64,000 nucleotides of DNA from Gymnopus androsaceus JB14 (Eukaryota > Basidiomycota > Agaricomycetes > Agaricales > Omphalotaceae): the NCBI GenBank assembly GCA_009733575.1, contig ML769675.1:1-64000 (forward strand), in the 5' to 3' direction. Both the position numbers and the translations under genes were made by a program. Shown here one piece after another: positions 20,111-32,592 of the stretch (positions within the stretch are counted from its first letter, which is position 1; each line of letters opens with the position of its first letter). The notes below the pieces were generated by a model. That model was not told where the DNA came from and did no database searches. It was given only the letters and a program-made list of their open reading frames with translations.

Positions 20111-21495
20111 TTATACCCATTGGTACATCTTTTCGTTTTCATCAGACTGGGTTCGGTTGCGAGCATCCAGCTCATCACGATACTTGCTAACAACCTTTTC
20201 TTCCTCCCCCCGTCTCTTTTCCTCCCTCCACACTCGAACCATATCTTCCCAATCCTCACCCATCATCTCCTCCCACATCTTGGCACAAACCCACGGAACC
20301 GAAACGCGTGTCTCCTCGGGGGTCATTCCCTCACCTTCGATGTATTCTGCATCGTTCCCATTACTCGAACTCAATAGGCTATAAGTGCTACCCTTTTCCT
20401 GTGGCTTGGGTTCGAGAGAAAGGACCTGACGCGTAAACCTCACAATACACCCCGCACAAACCATTACCATGAACACATTCCAGCTATAATCGAGGAACAT
20501 TCCAGGGACAGGTCCTGCTAATACAAGCGGCCCAAAAACAGACAAAAAGAAAACCATTGGCATATGGAGGGTGAAGAACATCCAAGAGACTTTTTGAATC
20601 CATTCTTCGGGTGTGCTGGGTTTGAGTGTTTCGAAGAGTACGAGGATGTCTGTTTTGGTGTGTACACCTGCACTGTACTGAGCATAGACTCGGGTTTGAG
20701 AGCATTCGATGCATGTAGGAGGACAACGACAATGATAGTGTGGTTGGTATGCCGAAGTCCAAGAACAGATTGTACAACCGCAGCCCAGCAGGGTTGTCGG
20801 GTACCGGGTAGAAGACCAAGGTCCATTCCGATTCATTTTCGCCGAAAGATACCTTTCAACAAACGCATTTCCCTCATTCACACATCTCATGATTTTACGA
20901 GAGGTGCGGAAGACGGCGAGGGTGAGGACTATGAGTGTGTATGAGAAGAGGATGGAGGATAGGGCTAGGTAGGGGCGGGAAGCGGTTAGGTAGATGTAGA
21001 GATCTGGTGAATCGGAGCTGTAGTTGGATGGGGAAGTCAAAGCGTCCAAACAGAGTGCCGTCAATGGAGCTTGGCTTGAATCGACTTCGGTAGCGGCCAA
21101 GTACAAGGTAGAGTTGCACCTGAAAGAAAGGAAGGAAGAACGTATGTTAGAAGGAACCATGGACAACAGATAGTTTTTATACTCACCCAAATTCCATATC
21201 CACTCCCCGCGTCGTCTCATTACCGACAAGCAGATCATGCATCAAGTTCCTATTCCTATATTGCATATCCGCATCATACAGATACACCAATCCAAGGAGA
21301 AACATCATGATTCCTAGTGAAATCAAGCCGTACTGTAAAAGCAAAAGAGCGAATGAGCATCAAGAATCGATATTATGTGGGTGGTAGGCAGAATTGGAAT
21401 GGGCAGGAGATTGGTGAACATCTAACAGATAGACATCGACGTACCCCAAAAACAGCCTTGAAAAGATCATTAAACCACCTCTTGCGCGTCTCCAT
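20111..21495 (-). CDS. Multi-pass membrane protein, function unknown
   Basis: Seen: ATG 21495 (METRKRWFNDLFKAVFG), an intron, then an exon with a first membrane helix (LISLGIMMFLLGLVYLY) and NETTRGVDMEFG, then a long exon to 20111. The long exon has a second helix (SSILFSYTLIVLTLAVF), a Cys-rich stretch, then FFTLHMPMVFFLSVFGPLVL and WNVFMVMVCAGCIVRF, and an acidic/basic cytoplasmic-type tail (EDMVRVWREEKRRGEEEK). Predicted four or more helices. In the middle (about 20600-20820) all three minus frames are open, so an unrecognised intron pair there could replace the Cys-rich part with a hydrophobic one. No family recognised. The neighbouring Pro-rich gene ends 116 bp upstream in the same orientation. 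Confidence 0.55.
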
Positions 21496-21611
21496 GACCA
21501 ACTTGGTTCTCTTAGAGTTCAGCTTTGAGTCTAACTCCTTGCAGTGCGTCCTCCGAATCCCACTCCGACTTGTGTGGATAAGGAGACACATATGAATACG
21601 GATACGGTTGA

Positions 21612-22868
21612 CTAAGGGGCGTCATAGTCCAGTTCCTCTTCTCCTTTTCCGTTGGAGTTGGGGGGAATGTTACTGTAATCCATAGGCTCGATGTAATAGT
21701 CAGACCCGCGGTCTGATTCATACTGATACTGATACCGATCATACCCGTACCCGCACCCGTAGTCGTCTACGTATGTAGCACCGTAGCCAGGAGCACCGGT
21801 AGCTGGTACGTATGCGGGAGCATAAGCAGAAATAGCACTGGCACCAGGACCGTATACAGGAGTATAAGGCGAAGAAGCGCCGGGATAGTATATGGGAGCG
21901 GAAGGAGCGGTACCGGCACCAGAATCGTATATGGGACCATAAGGAGAGGGAGCGCCAGGTCCGTATGCAGGAAGACGCGGCACTGTTGCTGGTGCAATAG
22001 GTGCCGTTGTGGGCGCATACACAGAACTAGGCATACATGGATTATAAGGCTCGTACGTCATCGTAACGGGAGGTGGTGGAAGTACATCCGGTCGTTGTAT
22101 AGGCGGTGGGTACAGCATAGGAACTGCAGGCCCAGCCCCAGGAAAGTCCTCGTATTCGTAAGGATTCGGAGTGAGTGTCAGTGTTCGGGGAGGGATCCAA
22201 GCCAACGAAGAGAAGCCCGTGGGCGCAGCAGTGTGTGTGGTAGCGGGAGGGTAGAAAGGATTTTCACTACCAACCACTGGTGGATCCGGAATACCGGGAA
22301 ATGCTCCAGTGACACTGTGGTGGTGTCGTATGCGGGATCCACAGAGTCATGAGGGATCTAGTATTGTGTAGGGGGATCCTAGTCTTGGGATCCGTACATC
22401 CCATCCTCATTGTGGACTAATCCAGGAAATGGTCCGAACGCAGATCCTGAAAAAATATCGGGATCGAGGGTAGCAGATGTTGGGCTCTTAGGAGGAGACG
22501 GGACAGATTGATCCTCGCGAGGGTTATCCATGGCGATACCAGCGGTAGTAGCAACCGATTTATCGTCCAAGGGTACAACTCCCTGGAAAGTAGGTTGGTA
22601 TTGCCACTGGCGATGACCGGCAGAGCCGCGGTTCTTGTTAAGAGCCTCAAGTCCGCGGTCTAAACCATCATCAGATGCGGACGTCGTTGGGCTTGGAACT
22701 GGAGGCGTCCCGCAACCCCAAGTACAATTCGGACTTCCGCACTCGGGAGCAGGCATAGATGACTGTAGAGGAATAAAGATTAATCGAAGTCCTGACAATG
22801 TCCCCCGAGTTGGAATTAGAAGATACCTTGTTCGCGTTATTGTTATCACCCATCGGTATAGTCGACAT
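21612..22868 (-). CDS. Pro/Tyr/Ala-rich low-complexity protein, unknown
   Basis: Seen: ATG 22868 (MSTIPMGDNNNANK), a short intron, an exon with PECGSPNCTWGCGTPP then Ser/Pro-rich sequence to FGPFPGLVHNEDG, a likely intron (about 22313-22389, phase-consistent), and a long exon rich in Pro, Tyr and Ala with imperfect repeats of about 15 residues (YGPGAPSPYGPIYDSG, YYPGASSPYTPVYGPG). It ends EEELDYDAP at 21612. No signal peptide or membrane helix. Such composition suggests a disordered, possibly self-associating protein; no domain is recognised. Without the proposed intron the frame would hit two TAG codons near 22353-22380. Confidence 0.5.
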
Positions 22869-22984
22869 GATCAACGAGCTGTGTAGTAGCAAGGAGATTA
22901 CTGTATGTGGAATAGATTGAGTAGCCGCCGGTTTGCTGAAACCTGGGAGCGAGATCTGAGCAGAGAACGCATGAACCTTCCGAG

Positions 22985-22992
22985 TTTATATA
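22985..22992 (-). promoter_or_regulatory. TATA box of the Pro/Tyr-rich gene
   Basis: Minus-strand TATATAAA about 117 nt upstream of ATG 22868. Confidence 0.5.
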
Positions 22993-24940
22993 GTCCAAGG
23001 AGCGTCAATAACTCAAAGAGCGTCAATACTGGAATCAGAGGATAGCCTAGTATCGGTCAATAGGAATCTCGTCAATAGTAATCGCATACAATTAGAAGAA
23101 AGATATACGCACATCAGTACATGTAAAACAGGCTGTTACTTGTACACCTGATGGGTTCGAAAGCGCTCGAATAACTGCTGATAGGCATGAGAAGCTTGAA
23201 GGACGCTGTGACAGCATATAATTTCGAATACAGGATTATTATTAATGCAATCCAGTGTGATGTGGGTGCGATGCAACAGATCTGTTCTCTCGTAATTAGC
23301 AAACTGAAAAAGGCACTGTATCTTACCGTATTTGAACCTAAGCAGTCCACCATCTTCAAATGTCAGTTAAATACCGATCATGAGATGAGATGCCATTCTC
23401 CTCCACGACCAAGCAGATCATTATTGCGTGATCATGGAGTACAGACTAGACTGTAAGTTAAAAAGCTGTAGAGATCAGAATTCAAATTGTGCATACCTGA
23501 TCGGACCCTTAGGGCGCTGAAGCTGTTGAGTCCTTTCGACTCAGCTGTGCCGCAAGCGCTCTGAGTGTTGAAGAACCCCTCAGTATCTCCTGATCTTCAG
23601 TTATAGGGCCCGTTCCTTGTGCATCAGAATTCAGCGCCTCGTAACTTGTTCATCGTTCATAGCGTCTAGCGTCGCGTTAAAGTTGAACCCTAGATGAAGG
23701 AAATAATCAATCAACTATCGTATTTCGTTTTCGTTGATAGAGTGGAGATGAATATGATGCAACCTACTTACCGAGATAAGAACTCCTCGTACTGAGAATG
23801 CATCACAGCATTGCACTGAGCCAATATTTCAGTTCAGGGGTGCAGCTCGAGTATGTACAAAGAAACACTCACTATGGCGCGCGCTTGAGACGTACTGATA
23901 TGGTTCAGATGCAAGTTCAGTCTTGCATCAATATGGAGAGGTGCAGTCATCCTGTCGATTTAAGAATATGTTAGTGCAGGCTCCATCGTAGCTATCAAGT
24001 AGTGCTCACTGTGGATAGTATGATTTGAAATCATACGCAAACGCAACGTAACGTTCTTGGGCTAACGATGAACATTTCGAAGGCGCTAGAGCCTAACTGA
24101 TATGGTTAATATGTATGAGGAATAGAGAATGACTTACATAGACGTCTATCGCTGTAGACAAGTATCCGTGGTCGAATTCCTGTCAACATGAAGGTTCATG
24201 TTCATCTGGGAGGTTTAGACCACTACTGGTTGTGACATATCTAGAACCGGAATGGTTCCAAATGGGACCCACTGAAAGAAGATACAGTCACTTGGATGTC
24301 AGAATTTCGAAAAGAGAAAAAAAAAATTCTTACGATGGACACATGAAGGACGCGATGCTATAAACTCCGCGAATATGGAGGCTCATGTTCACGTTGGAAC
24401 ATATGTGGGCTAGTTGTTATATAGAAGTGAGGGTGTCTCGAACCAGAAGCATGGAAAGACATGGAGACATCATTCGGGCTGTCCCAAGCGGAAATTGGAT
24501 GGTATTAGGAGCGCCAGAGCACCGGTTATTGAGGAGAATAATCATATCCAGTTTCCTACTGAAAGAAATGACTTGGATGTCAGAATTTCAAAGTAAAACG
24601 CATGAGCATTTACAAGTTGTGTTCGCAAGATACAATGAACTACTAGATTCGCCGTTCAGTGATATATGGATCATGGGCTAGATGAGCGAGAGAGAGTATC
24701 TCGTGGGCATGCTCTGGGTCGGGAGAAACCGGGTACAGCACTAACCGTTCGAAATGCTGGTTTCACCGTAAGGGATGCTACCGGGCGCCAATGTCAGCGC
24801 CACCGTCAGCGCCAATTTTGGATGCGTGAGGTCGCGTGATTTCGGACAAACAACCCTTTTCGTTTGGCTCTTCCACGACGATAAACTGAAAGCTTCCTGT
24901 TGGTCGACATTTGTAGCGTTCCCGTATTCTGGCCACTACG
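22993..24940. other. Divergent intergenic region, no gene recognised
   Basis: Between the divergent Pro-rich and PWWP genes. Contains diverged direct repeats (about 24185-24310 and 24360-24600 share GAATATGGAGGCTCATGTTC-like and CTTGGATGTCAGAATTTC blocks). Short frames show no family motif. Confidence 0.45.
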
Positions 24941-26441
24941 ATGAGCAAGAAAGGATCAAAGGCTACAAAACCTGACGTCTCTACATATGACATCGGAGAC
25001 ACTGTCCTTGGCAAAGTACGAGGTTATCCGCCGTGGCCTGGTCGAGTATGTTTCAAACTTCTTTTTCGCGTTCTCAGTGCTTATTAGCTCTTCGAAGGTC
25101 GCAGATCCTGAAACTCTCCCTGAAAAAGTAAAGACTGAACGCCCCACCAAAAAGAGTCTCTGTTATTCCGTTCAGTTCTTCCCTACCGGAGACTAGTGCG
25201 TAGTCCTTTGTGCAACTCAAAACTCTAATCCACACTCACATTCCCTCTACTCCAGTGCTTGGCTTACGCCGAAAGACATTTCAAGGCTAAGGCTGCACGA
25301 AATCGAAGCTTACATTTCCGATCCTGCTAAACGTTCCGGTGATCTCCTCCAAGGGTACAAAATCGCGCGGGACCCTACAGAGTGGTCGGAGGCTCTAGCG
25401 GCCAACCGCGCTGACGAAGAAGAGGCCGAGGCTGATGTTGATGAAGAAGACGAATTAGAGGAAGACGAACGTGTCGCGAGTAAAAAGAGAAAGGCTCCTT
25501 CGTCGACAGCTGCATCTACATCGAAAAAGCGTAAACGGGAATCGGAGCCTGCTGCTAAAGCTAAAGGTTCTGCGTCTTCGAACAAGGTCAAAGGCGCTGG
25601 AAAGCAGCGCAAATCGAAAGCAGCTATCGAGTCGGAGGATGAAGGTGCTGAAGCTGGTGAAGCCGAAGGAGGGAGTCAGCAGGCTCCTAACGAATCCCCT
25701 CCAGCCACGAAAAAGGCCAAAACCGGTCCAGCTGCAGCAAAGGACGAAAACGCAGAGGATGGTGAGATATCTGCTTCTCTTGCTTTCTTTTCTTCACTAA
25801 TCATTGTTATAGCTGAACTAGCAAAGGATCCAGAAGCGAACAAGGTTCGCGAGTGGCGACATCGGTTACAAAAGGTCTTTTTGAGCAGCAAAGTCACGGC
25901 ACCCAAAGCAGACGAAATGCCTGACATGAACGAGCTCTTCCACCAGATCGAATCATACGACAAGATAAACATTGCGTATCTCTCAGTGAGTCTATTTAGA
26001 CAATCATCGTTTCGAATTCTCATCTCTCCTCAGTTCTCCAAAATCGGCAAAGTCATGCGACACATCACCGCCTTGTCCGACGATAAAGTACCTCTCGACG
26101 CCAAATACAAGTTCCGAGACCGAGCCAAGGTACTCGTCGAACAATGGCAACACATCATCAACGCCAGCAAAGACTCTACTTCCTCCTCCCAACCCACCAA
26201 CACCAATGGCAGGAATGGCAAGGATCATCGGTCGTCCAAAGAAACAACGAATGGCGCCTCGCCTGCGAAAAATGGCGCTGAATCACAGTCGCCTGGCGTG
26301 GAGAACGTGAATGGTATTGCGGATGCTATCAATAGTAGTATTGCGGGTGGAACTATGGAGGTTGATGAGGATACGAGAATGAATGGACATGGGCATGGGC
26401 ATCGTTATAATGCAGGTGAGGATTCATCTTTGGCTCTTTGA
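24941..26441 (+). CDS. PWWP-domain chromatin protein (HDGF/LEDGF-like layout)
   Basis: Known: PWWP domains read methylated histone tails on nucleosomes. Seen: ATG 24941 (MSKKGSKATKPDV), then a PWWP domain at about residues 15-95 (VLGKVRGYPPWPGRV, FFPTGDYAWL). A long acidic and Lys-rich linker follows with nuclear-localisation-like KKRKRE and KKAK runs. A helical domain lies near residues 260-340 (WRHRLQKVFLSS, MNELFHQIESYD, FSKIGKVMRHI, YKFRDRAKVLVEQW) that resembles the TFIIS-N-like/IBD helical bundle of LEDGF-type proteins. Exons 24941-25045, 25098-25195, 25256-25761, 25813-25985 and 26034-26441 sum to 430 codons. A transcription-elongation or silencing role is inferred from the family. The end may differ (see 27000-27086). 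Confidence 0.85.
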
Positions 26442-26999
26442 AGCTGGCTCGTTTTCGATACTTGGCGTGGCGTGGCGTAATTCATTTCCTTTACTCTGTT
26501 GCTTTGAATCTTTCTCTCCTTTTCTGGGTTTCCGTTTTACAAGCAGCCTCTCCTCTCCTCTTGACACTTGACGCCTCCCTGCATGGTCGTGTCAGCAGTG
26601 AAGACGGATGATGGATTAGGAGACGATTGGAAGCGCTTTTCATTCATGTTGTTGTCAGCCAGTTTCCTGGGTTCGGATGGCTATAGTGTGACGGGCTAGG
26701 GGGTTATCGTTCACGCTTTCTGCGTTTGTTTTTGGGCTGTTGAAGTGGTTAAACCAATCTCACTGATCCCGGTTGGGTTGAGTCGGGTAGGGATATCGAT
26801 TTCAGTGCGCTGGTACGGACTAGTTGATGTGGCAAATCACTGTTGTTCCGCCCGTCGTTGTTACGGTGTTGGTCCACGTTTGTGGTGATTATGAGGCTGT
26901 CGCTGGATTTTCGTTCCTCATTCCGCTCGCTTTTTTCAATTCTCTCTATTTATCCCCCATCAAACCTGACAACAATTGCGTTTTTCCCCTCCTTCTTCC
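26442..26999. other. 3' region of the PWWP gene / possible long intron
   Basis: Pyrimidine-rich DNA with no conserved frame. If the donor at 26416 is used, this is a roughly 580-nt intron. Confidence 0.4.
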
Positions 27000-27086
27000 A
27001 GCCGCATCCCCCGATGCTGATGCTGACCCCGTTGGTGATCATTCTATGCTCCCAGATATTACAATGTCGGAAATCGCTGTCGAGTA
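27000..27086 (+). other. Possible alternative last exon of the PWWP gene
   Basis: After a good acceptor (CTTCTTCCAG) an acidic frame reads AASPDADADPVGD and MLPDITMSEIAVE before TAA at 27086. It joins in phase to the GTGAGG donor after HRYNA (26416). Splicing there would replace the short tail GEDSSLAL. Confidence 0.3.
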
Positions 27087-27722
27087 ATCTCTCGACCTCT
27101 CTGGATCATGATATACGCTCAGGTAAGCATAGTGCCTGTTAGATGAATGCTGCTAATAGGCTCTAGGGTAAAAATAATTTATCTCACTTCTTCCAGGCCA
27201 GGCTTTTCTTTCATCGGGTCTTCTGTTTCTGTTTCAGTTGTACATAATGTTTTTGCCAAGCTTCGCTTCTCCCTACCCTGCGTGTATCCTTCCTTCTCGG
27301 CCTAGTCCCCATGCTCCTTTCCTCCACCATTCTTGCCATGGTACTTGACCCCACCCATATACAATGTTTTGCCGATCTTCAAATTATTTGATCAGAACCT
27401 GTTTAATTTTTTTGCACATCTTCTTTTCGATTTTCCTCTGTGTTTTGTTTCATTACATGTCTCTGTTCCTTTAGCTAAACATTGTTCTGCTCTCTCTCTC
27501 GACTCCCTTGCGTTTATCCTCATTTTGTATGATCCATAACAGAATTATATGATTTTTTTCTTGCTGTACATACTCTGAACCTTTGAGATCGTCTAACACG
27601 TAGTATTAATTAGGAGATCACAACGTAGCCAACGGCAAAATCCTTATTCTTTTCGGAGAGACAGTCTCTTTGTACTCATATATTCTGCTCGTCAGCCACT
27701 GATTGTCATGATTATCTGGGAA
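27087..27722. other. Intergenic, no gene recognised
   Basis: T-rich spacer with no family motif in any frame. Confidence 0.5.
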
Positions 27723-27730
27723 TATATAAA
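27723..27730 (+). promoter_or_regulatory. TATA box of the cupin pseudogene
   Basis: TATATAAA 36 nt before ATG 27766. Confidence 0.5.
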
Positions 27731-27765
27731 AGCTACTCGAATGTGCTTTCTCCAACAATTTGACG

Positions 27766-28320
27766 AATGCCCGAGTATTTCGATACTGTGAACGTCGTGA
27801 AGGGAGTGACTATGGTGTATACTTCTCAGACGCTATGATGTATGTATACAGCTGCAATACGACGATTCTTCGCTGTTTAGACTTCGAGCCCGTTCGCCTA
27901 ATCGCAGACGACGACGATTTCTTTGTTCCAGCTCACTGGCATGAAGAACATGACGAGATCATCACTGTTCTTGAGGGAAACTACAAGTCACTTTGGGAAG
28001 CGAGGTGAAAGTATGCACGCCGGATAGCGGTAGTTTCGCATTCGCGCGCTAGAAGAAAAGATAAAGTCGATCACTGATAGAAAACTTTAAAAGGGTTTCA
28101 AAGGAGTGCGTTGTGTATTCACGGAGCGAACAAATCCGTCGGTGAGTGCGCGAATTTGAGTTCTGTCAGCTCTAGCTCAGGCAAACTGGCACTCGAACGG
28201 GTAGAATTTTGACGAAAAGAGCTCTTCTTCCGCAATGTCAGAGTGGAGGAGCCTACTGCCTGCAATGCAGGTGTTCTATCACTGAGATGCGTTCCCTGTG
28301 TTTCCCATGCATTTGAAGTG
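27766..28320 (+). pseudogene. Cupin-domain protein, broken
   Basis: Seen: ATG 27766 (MPEYFDTVNVVKGVTMVYTS) with a stop TGA just before a possible donor at 27842. The frame then reads DFEPVRLIADDDDFFVPAHW and HEEHDEIITVLEG, and after a one-base shift KLQVTLGSEVKVCTPDSGSF. Further degraded similarity runs to KELFFRNVRVEEPTA near 28250. Known: HWHEEHDEIITVLEG fits cupin motif 1 (HxH...E......G), the metal-binding strand. Several frame changes and stops indicate a dead gene. No substrate can be inferred. Confidence 0.6.
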
Positions 28321-28662
28321 GCTGGAAAAAGCAGTGAGTTTGCGCGTGGATCTGGCAGTGCTTACAGTTTGTTGTAAGCTTGGGAGGCTACATTGCTCCT
28401 CTATTGGGCTATCGGTTAACTTACGAGAGCTTAAAAAAGGCATAAAGGATTCTATAGTCGACTTTTCCATGCAAATCGTACATTTCCCAAAATTACTACT
28501 AGTAGCAATTGGAGAAGAGCATGTCGCGCTTCTAGTAAGCAGCGAAAATGAGTGGCATAGTAGTAGTACAACAACAGAAATTGTTCTATCCGAGGATTCA
28601 AACCCAAACCCAAAGCAACATAAAATTAGCGTAGCAGGTTAATTTAAGACCTCATTGCCAGA

Positions 28663-31600
28663 TCATGAGCTCGCAACGCCTTGAGTCGGGACATGGAAAC
28701 CTGAAAACCAACAAATCAGTATCAAGTCGAAGATCAGAGGTATGACTGACATCTTTCGACGGATTCCGGATTATTACCCCACTATAGACGAAGAAGATCA
28801 GGACTTGAACAACCCCTATGCTATAATGCTTACCCAAGGCGCCATAGGAATGGTCTTCACGGCGCTGAAAGCAATGAAGATTATCAACAAGCTGAAGTTG
28901 TAGCCTGTATCGGCGGCTGCGCCCCAAAGGTAAGCGTATTTCTTCCAGAAGACGAAATGGTCTATAAACCAAGAATTAGCAAAGATCACAGCAGTGTGAG
29001 TCTCGTTTGACCCACATCGTTTGACCCAAAGATGGTTAATGGATCCAAGGATGAAGAGAGTGAAGAAAGATACACTTATGTTACCCCAGCTATGCAAAAA
29101 ATCAGTCGAGCGCCTCTCGATGGATAACATTGACACCCACTAGTTTTCAAAAGAGTCACTGAATACCGGCACGCTCCAGAGATCAAATCGAGCTCTCGGC
29201 CATCTGCGATGGAGAAGATACAGGATCATTGGAGCGAGAGCACCAACCAAAAATCCATAAAGCTAGTTTCACATTCACGTCAAGTTCAAGCATGTTAAAT
29301 TGGTGCAGATCACGTACCATGGGAGTGTATATAGCATCAGCAAATAGTCGCTTTGGCCCAACAAGAGCGAAAGATATACTCTGGTTGTTGAGGGAGATGA
29401 CAGTTTGGCCCTAAAAGGTTTAAACAATCAGCAACACTATAGTATCAATGTACAGTGAGTAAATACGTACCGTCCATTGTCTGTTTGGGTCGGTCACGGC
29501 GCCAGTAAGAATGTCGCCCTTGGTTTTACAGACCCAAAGAACTGTAGAAACGTTGAGCTTGGGCCAATTGAACCATAGTTTCAGAATATACTCACTAGTA
29601 GCGTAGCTGAAAGGAAATTAGCAAAAGCATGAACGGACGATCATGATAGGTAGGATGACACTTACTTCACGGGAACCCCGACGCAGATACCCCAAACTTG
29701 TGCTAATAGAACTTTACGTGGAGGAACATGGAACTAGTCCGAAATTTTAAACACCAGTTAGGACGCCGAATTTGATTTTACTCACGTAGTGGCCGCTATA
29801 GACAATTTTAGTATTCTCTCGGTCGCATTCAAAGAGTGGCGAGGACTTACAGTTTCATATCTGCGAGCATGCTTTGCGCTTCGTACCAGCCTATGTAGGA
29901 AGATCAGTTGTCAATATCGCCATGAGTATCCAGAGCACGTACATTGCCCGCTAATCACCCGGTAGCTCAAAGAACCCACAGGATGCCTCGAGCCACCGGC
30001 ATTGATCGCATAACCATAGAACAGCTCGTTAAAGTAGCCGACTGCCATTTGATATCCGCTGACAGAGTAGATATAAGCTACGGGCATTGAAATGCATTCA
30101 GTTGTTAGTGCGTGAAGAAAAAGGAATAAGTACCCATTGGTAAGACGATGATTGCTCCTATGGCAAGGCCAATAAAGAGCATGTAGATTGGCATGTATAC
30201 TGTTCAACGGTAGGTGAATATATATCGTGTTTAAGAAATAAATTAGTAGACTTACAAACACCTTTGGCGGTCAAGATGATTAAAATAATAACGGGTATGC
30301 TGAACCACGAATTAGCCGATGAAATCTCAAATCGTCTTATAACGTACATGAAGAGAACTAAATTCCACCATAAGGGTACTGGAGGATATCGACGGATAAT
30401 TTCTGTCAGCTTGTCGGTCGTCTTGACTTGCCGGTACGATTTGAATGTCTTCAAAAGCATAGGCCCCTGGAAGAGTGCGCAAGAGACAAAGGAGCCCATG
30501 TATGCAACATAAGCGAAAAAGTCTAAAACCTGGTCAGTTTGGAAAAGCTATCCTTACAAACAACTCACAATTCCAACGTAGTTGGGCTGACATCATCGGT
30601 GGACCAACTTGTTCAAAGAGAGTTTCGTTTAAATGGTTGTCAGCAGTCAAAAGAGCCGAGGTGGGGTACTAGATCCAACGTCAATAAGAAGCATATACAC
30701 GCGAGATTGAGAACGTACATCGGAGCCATTCTTCAGATATAATGTCTGTGTTTGAATCGGATACAAGGCAGAGTCCCATGCATTAGTGAAAAAAGCAGCT
30801 GGAACAAGAATCCAAGCAGATATGGCACACGCCGCAAATATGTTTACTTGAGTCCAGTAACTAGATTCAACGTCAATAAGAAGTGTTAATTAGTATATAA
30901 GAGAGCGCACGGATAGTAAATGCATTGAGATCCAATGTTCGACCAATCAAGTGTGAGTGTAAGAAACCCTGCGCCTCCCAGTCCCGAGCCTGAAGCATGA
31001 TCAGACAACGCTTCCGTATTGCATTGAAAGTCTTACCGAGGAATTGGGCTTTGGGGTTACTCGAGAACCAGCATAGGAAAGCGAGAGATGACAAGAAAGG
31101 GAAAGCATACTGAGCAGGGATTAGCTGAATAGTGAATGGTGCCAAGAAACTTTACTCGCCTCCGGAAGGAATTCCCAAAGGAAGAATGCGAGGATAGACC
31201 ACCAGAAAACTCGCATCTGCTTCTGGGCAACAGCGGCATCTTCTTCCATCGATTTACGCATGGCATTGAAGACTGCCACTTGTTGGAGAGCTGTTGATAC
31301 TTGATTAGTATGACTCAGTTAGCAAGATCAGAAGCAGTACCAAGAGGGAAGCTAAGAAAATAGATTCATGTAAGAAACGCTGAATGGTACATCTTAGAGC
31401 TGAACGTACGGTGTGATGGGATTTTCTACCAAGAATGCTCGCGCGAAAGAGGCGAACGAAAAGCCTACAAAGACACACGACAGCTGAAGTCAAAGAGAAA
31501 GATGTCAGTCAAACTGAGCAACAGTGCGACTGATATTATGCGCACCATGAATAATATCGCCAGCTATTTCAGAGGCAGGATATCGTTAATAACTGATAAA

Positions 31601-32497
31601 AGAGTCAAAAGGCTCGACGAACCCATCCGTTCATTGCTATGTAAAGCATTCAGAATTTTACAATGATACGAAAAATCACAAATGCTCACGTTTATCGTAA
31701 AATATTTGCAAAGGCGCAAGGACATAATCTCCGAGGTTGTTTGTAGCTCCGGTATTAGCACTAGAAGCGAAACTTTGAGCAAGGATGTCATCTTCTAGAG
31801 GAGCGAAACGCACGCTAGAACAATAGTAACGTGCTCCTTGACAGAGAATGGGCCGGGATTGAGGTCAAAGGAAAATTTTCCAAAACCAATTCGTTTCTGA
31901 GGGAGTGAGGAGGCAAGCATGCGACCGAAATACAAAGAGGCAATCTGGACGAAGTAGACTAGCGGAAAATCTTCAGATCGGAATAGACATAACTGCAACA
32001 ATTGCCTTACTAGAATATGGGACATATGTTGTCTAAGCCACAAAATTCGTGAGCATTGAGGAGAGATATACTAAACAGAGACGGCGTACTCTGAAGAAAC
32101 CCATCTGCGTCAGCCATCTGCGCGTGATCATCAATATCAAGAGCACCCAGAACACTGAATCGTTCACTCACGCTCCAAGAGCGGTCAGCGTTCCCGAGAG
32201 GAAGAAGAAGCGCCATGTAATAACTGTCATGTTGGGGTCATCCTCAAAGTCCACGAGCTCCCTGACAATCTGTGGAAACACATTGTAGGCAGGATCATTG
32301 TCTTTATCTGCGGGGAGATGAGAAAGGAAAAATCGTTCGAGGCATGTTAGCATACCGATGTCTTCGTTGTTGCTGTCGATTTCCTCCACGTCGTCCAATG
32401 ATTTCTTTTCGCTGCCCATGTAGTCGAATGCTTCCTTTTCGTTGCTAGCATTCTGGTACGGGATCGTGGCCAGGACGTCGGACGTGTGGTCGGCCAT
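28663..32497 (-). CDS. OPT-family oligopeptide/metal-chelate transporter
   Basis: Known: OPT proteins are proton-coupled plasma-membrane importers of tetra/pentapeptides, glutathione or metal chelates. Seen: ATG 32497 (MADHTSDVLATIPYQNASNE), acidic N-terminus, then VRELVDFEDDPNMTVITWRF, a family-typical entry block. VYFVQIASLYFGRMLASSL and FDLNPGPFSVKEHVTIVLA follow (the NPGPF..KEH motif is diagnostic), then VAPLQIFYD-like sequence, LQQVAVFNAMRKSMEEDAAV, RVFWWSILAFFLWEFLPE, RDWEAQGFLHSHL, and near the C-terminus FWKKYAYLWGAAADTGYNFS and KTIPMAPW. The gene is cut by many introns of about 50 nt. The exact last exon is uncertain (stop 28663 preferred by phase, 28644 possible). No stop or frameshift was found in the segments read. 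Confidence 0.8.
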
Positions 32498-32584
32498 TGC
32501 TCAGTAAACAACGAGGATCTGGGCACCGCGAGCTACAAGAGCGTGAACGAGGGGAAGACCTGAGAAATGTGGATGCACTGTTCC

Positions 32585-32592
32585 CTTATATA
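32585..32592 (-). promoter_or_regulatory. TATA box of the OPT gene
   Basis: Minus-strand TATATAAG, about 88 nt upstream of ATG 32497. Confidence 0.55.

Noticed and set aside
23150..23180. GGGTTCGAAAGC resembling a tRNA B box
   Set aside because: No matching A box at the right distance and no cloverleaf arms.
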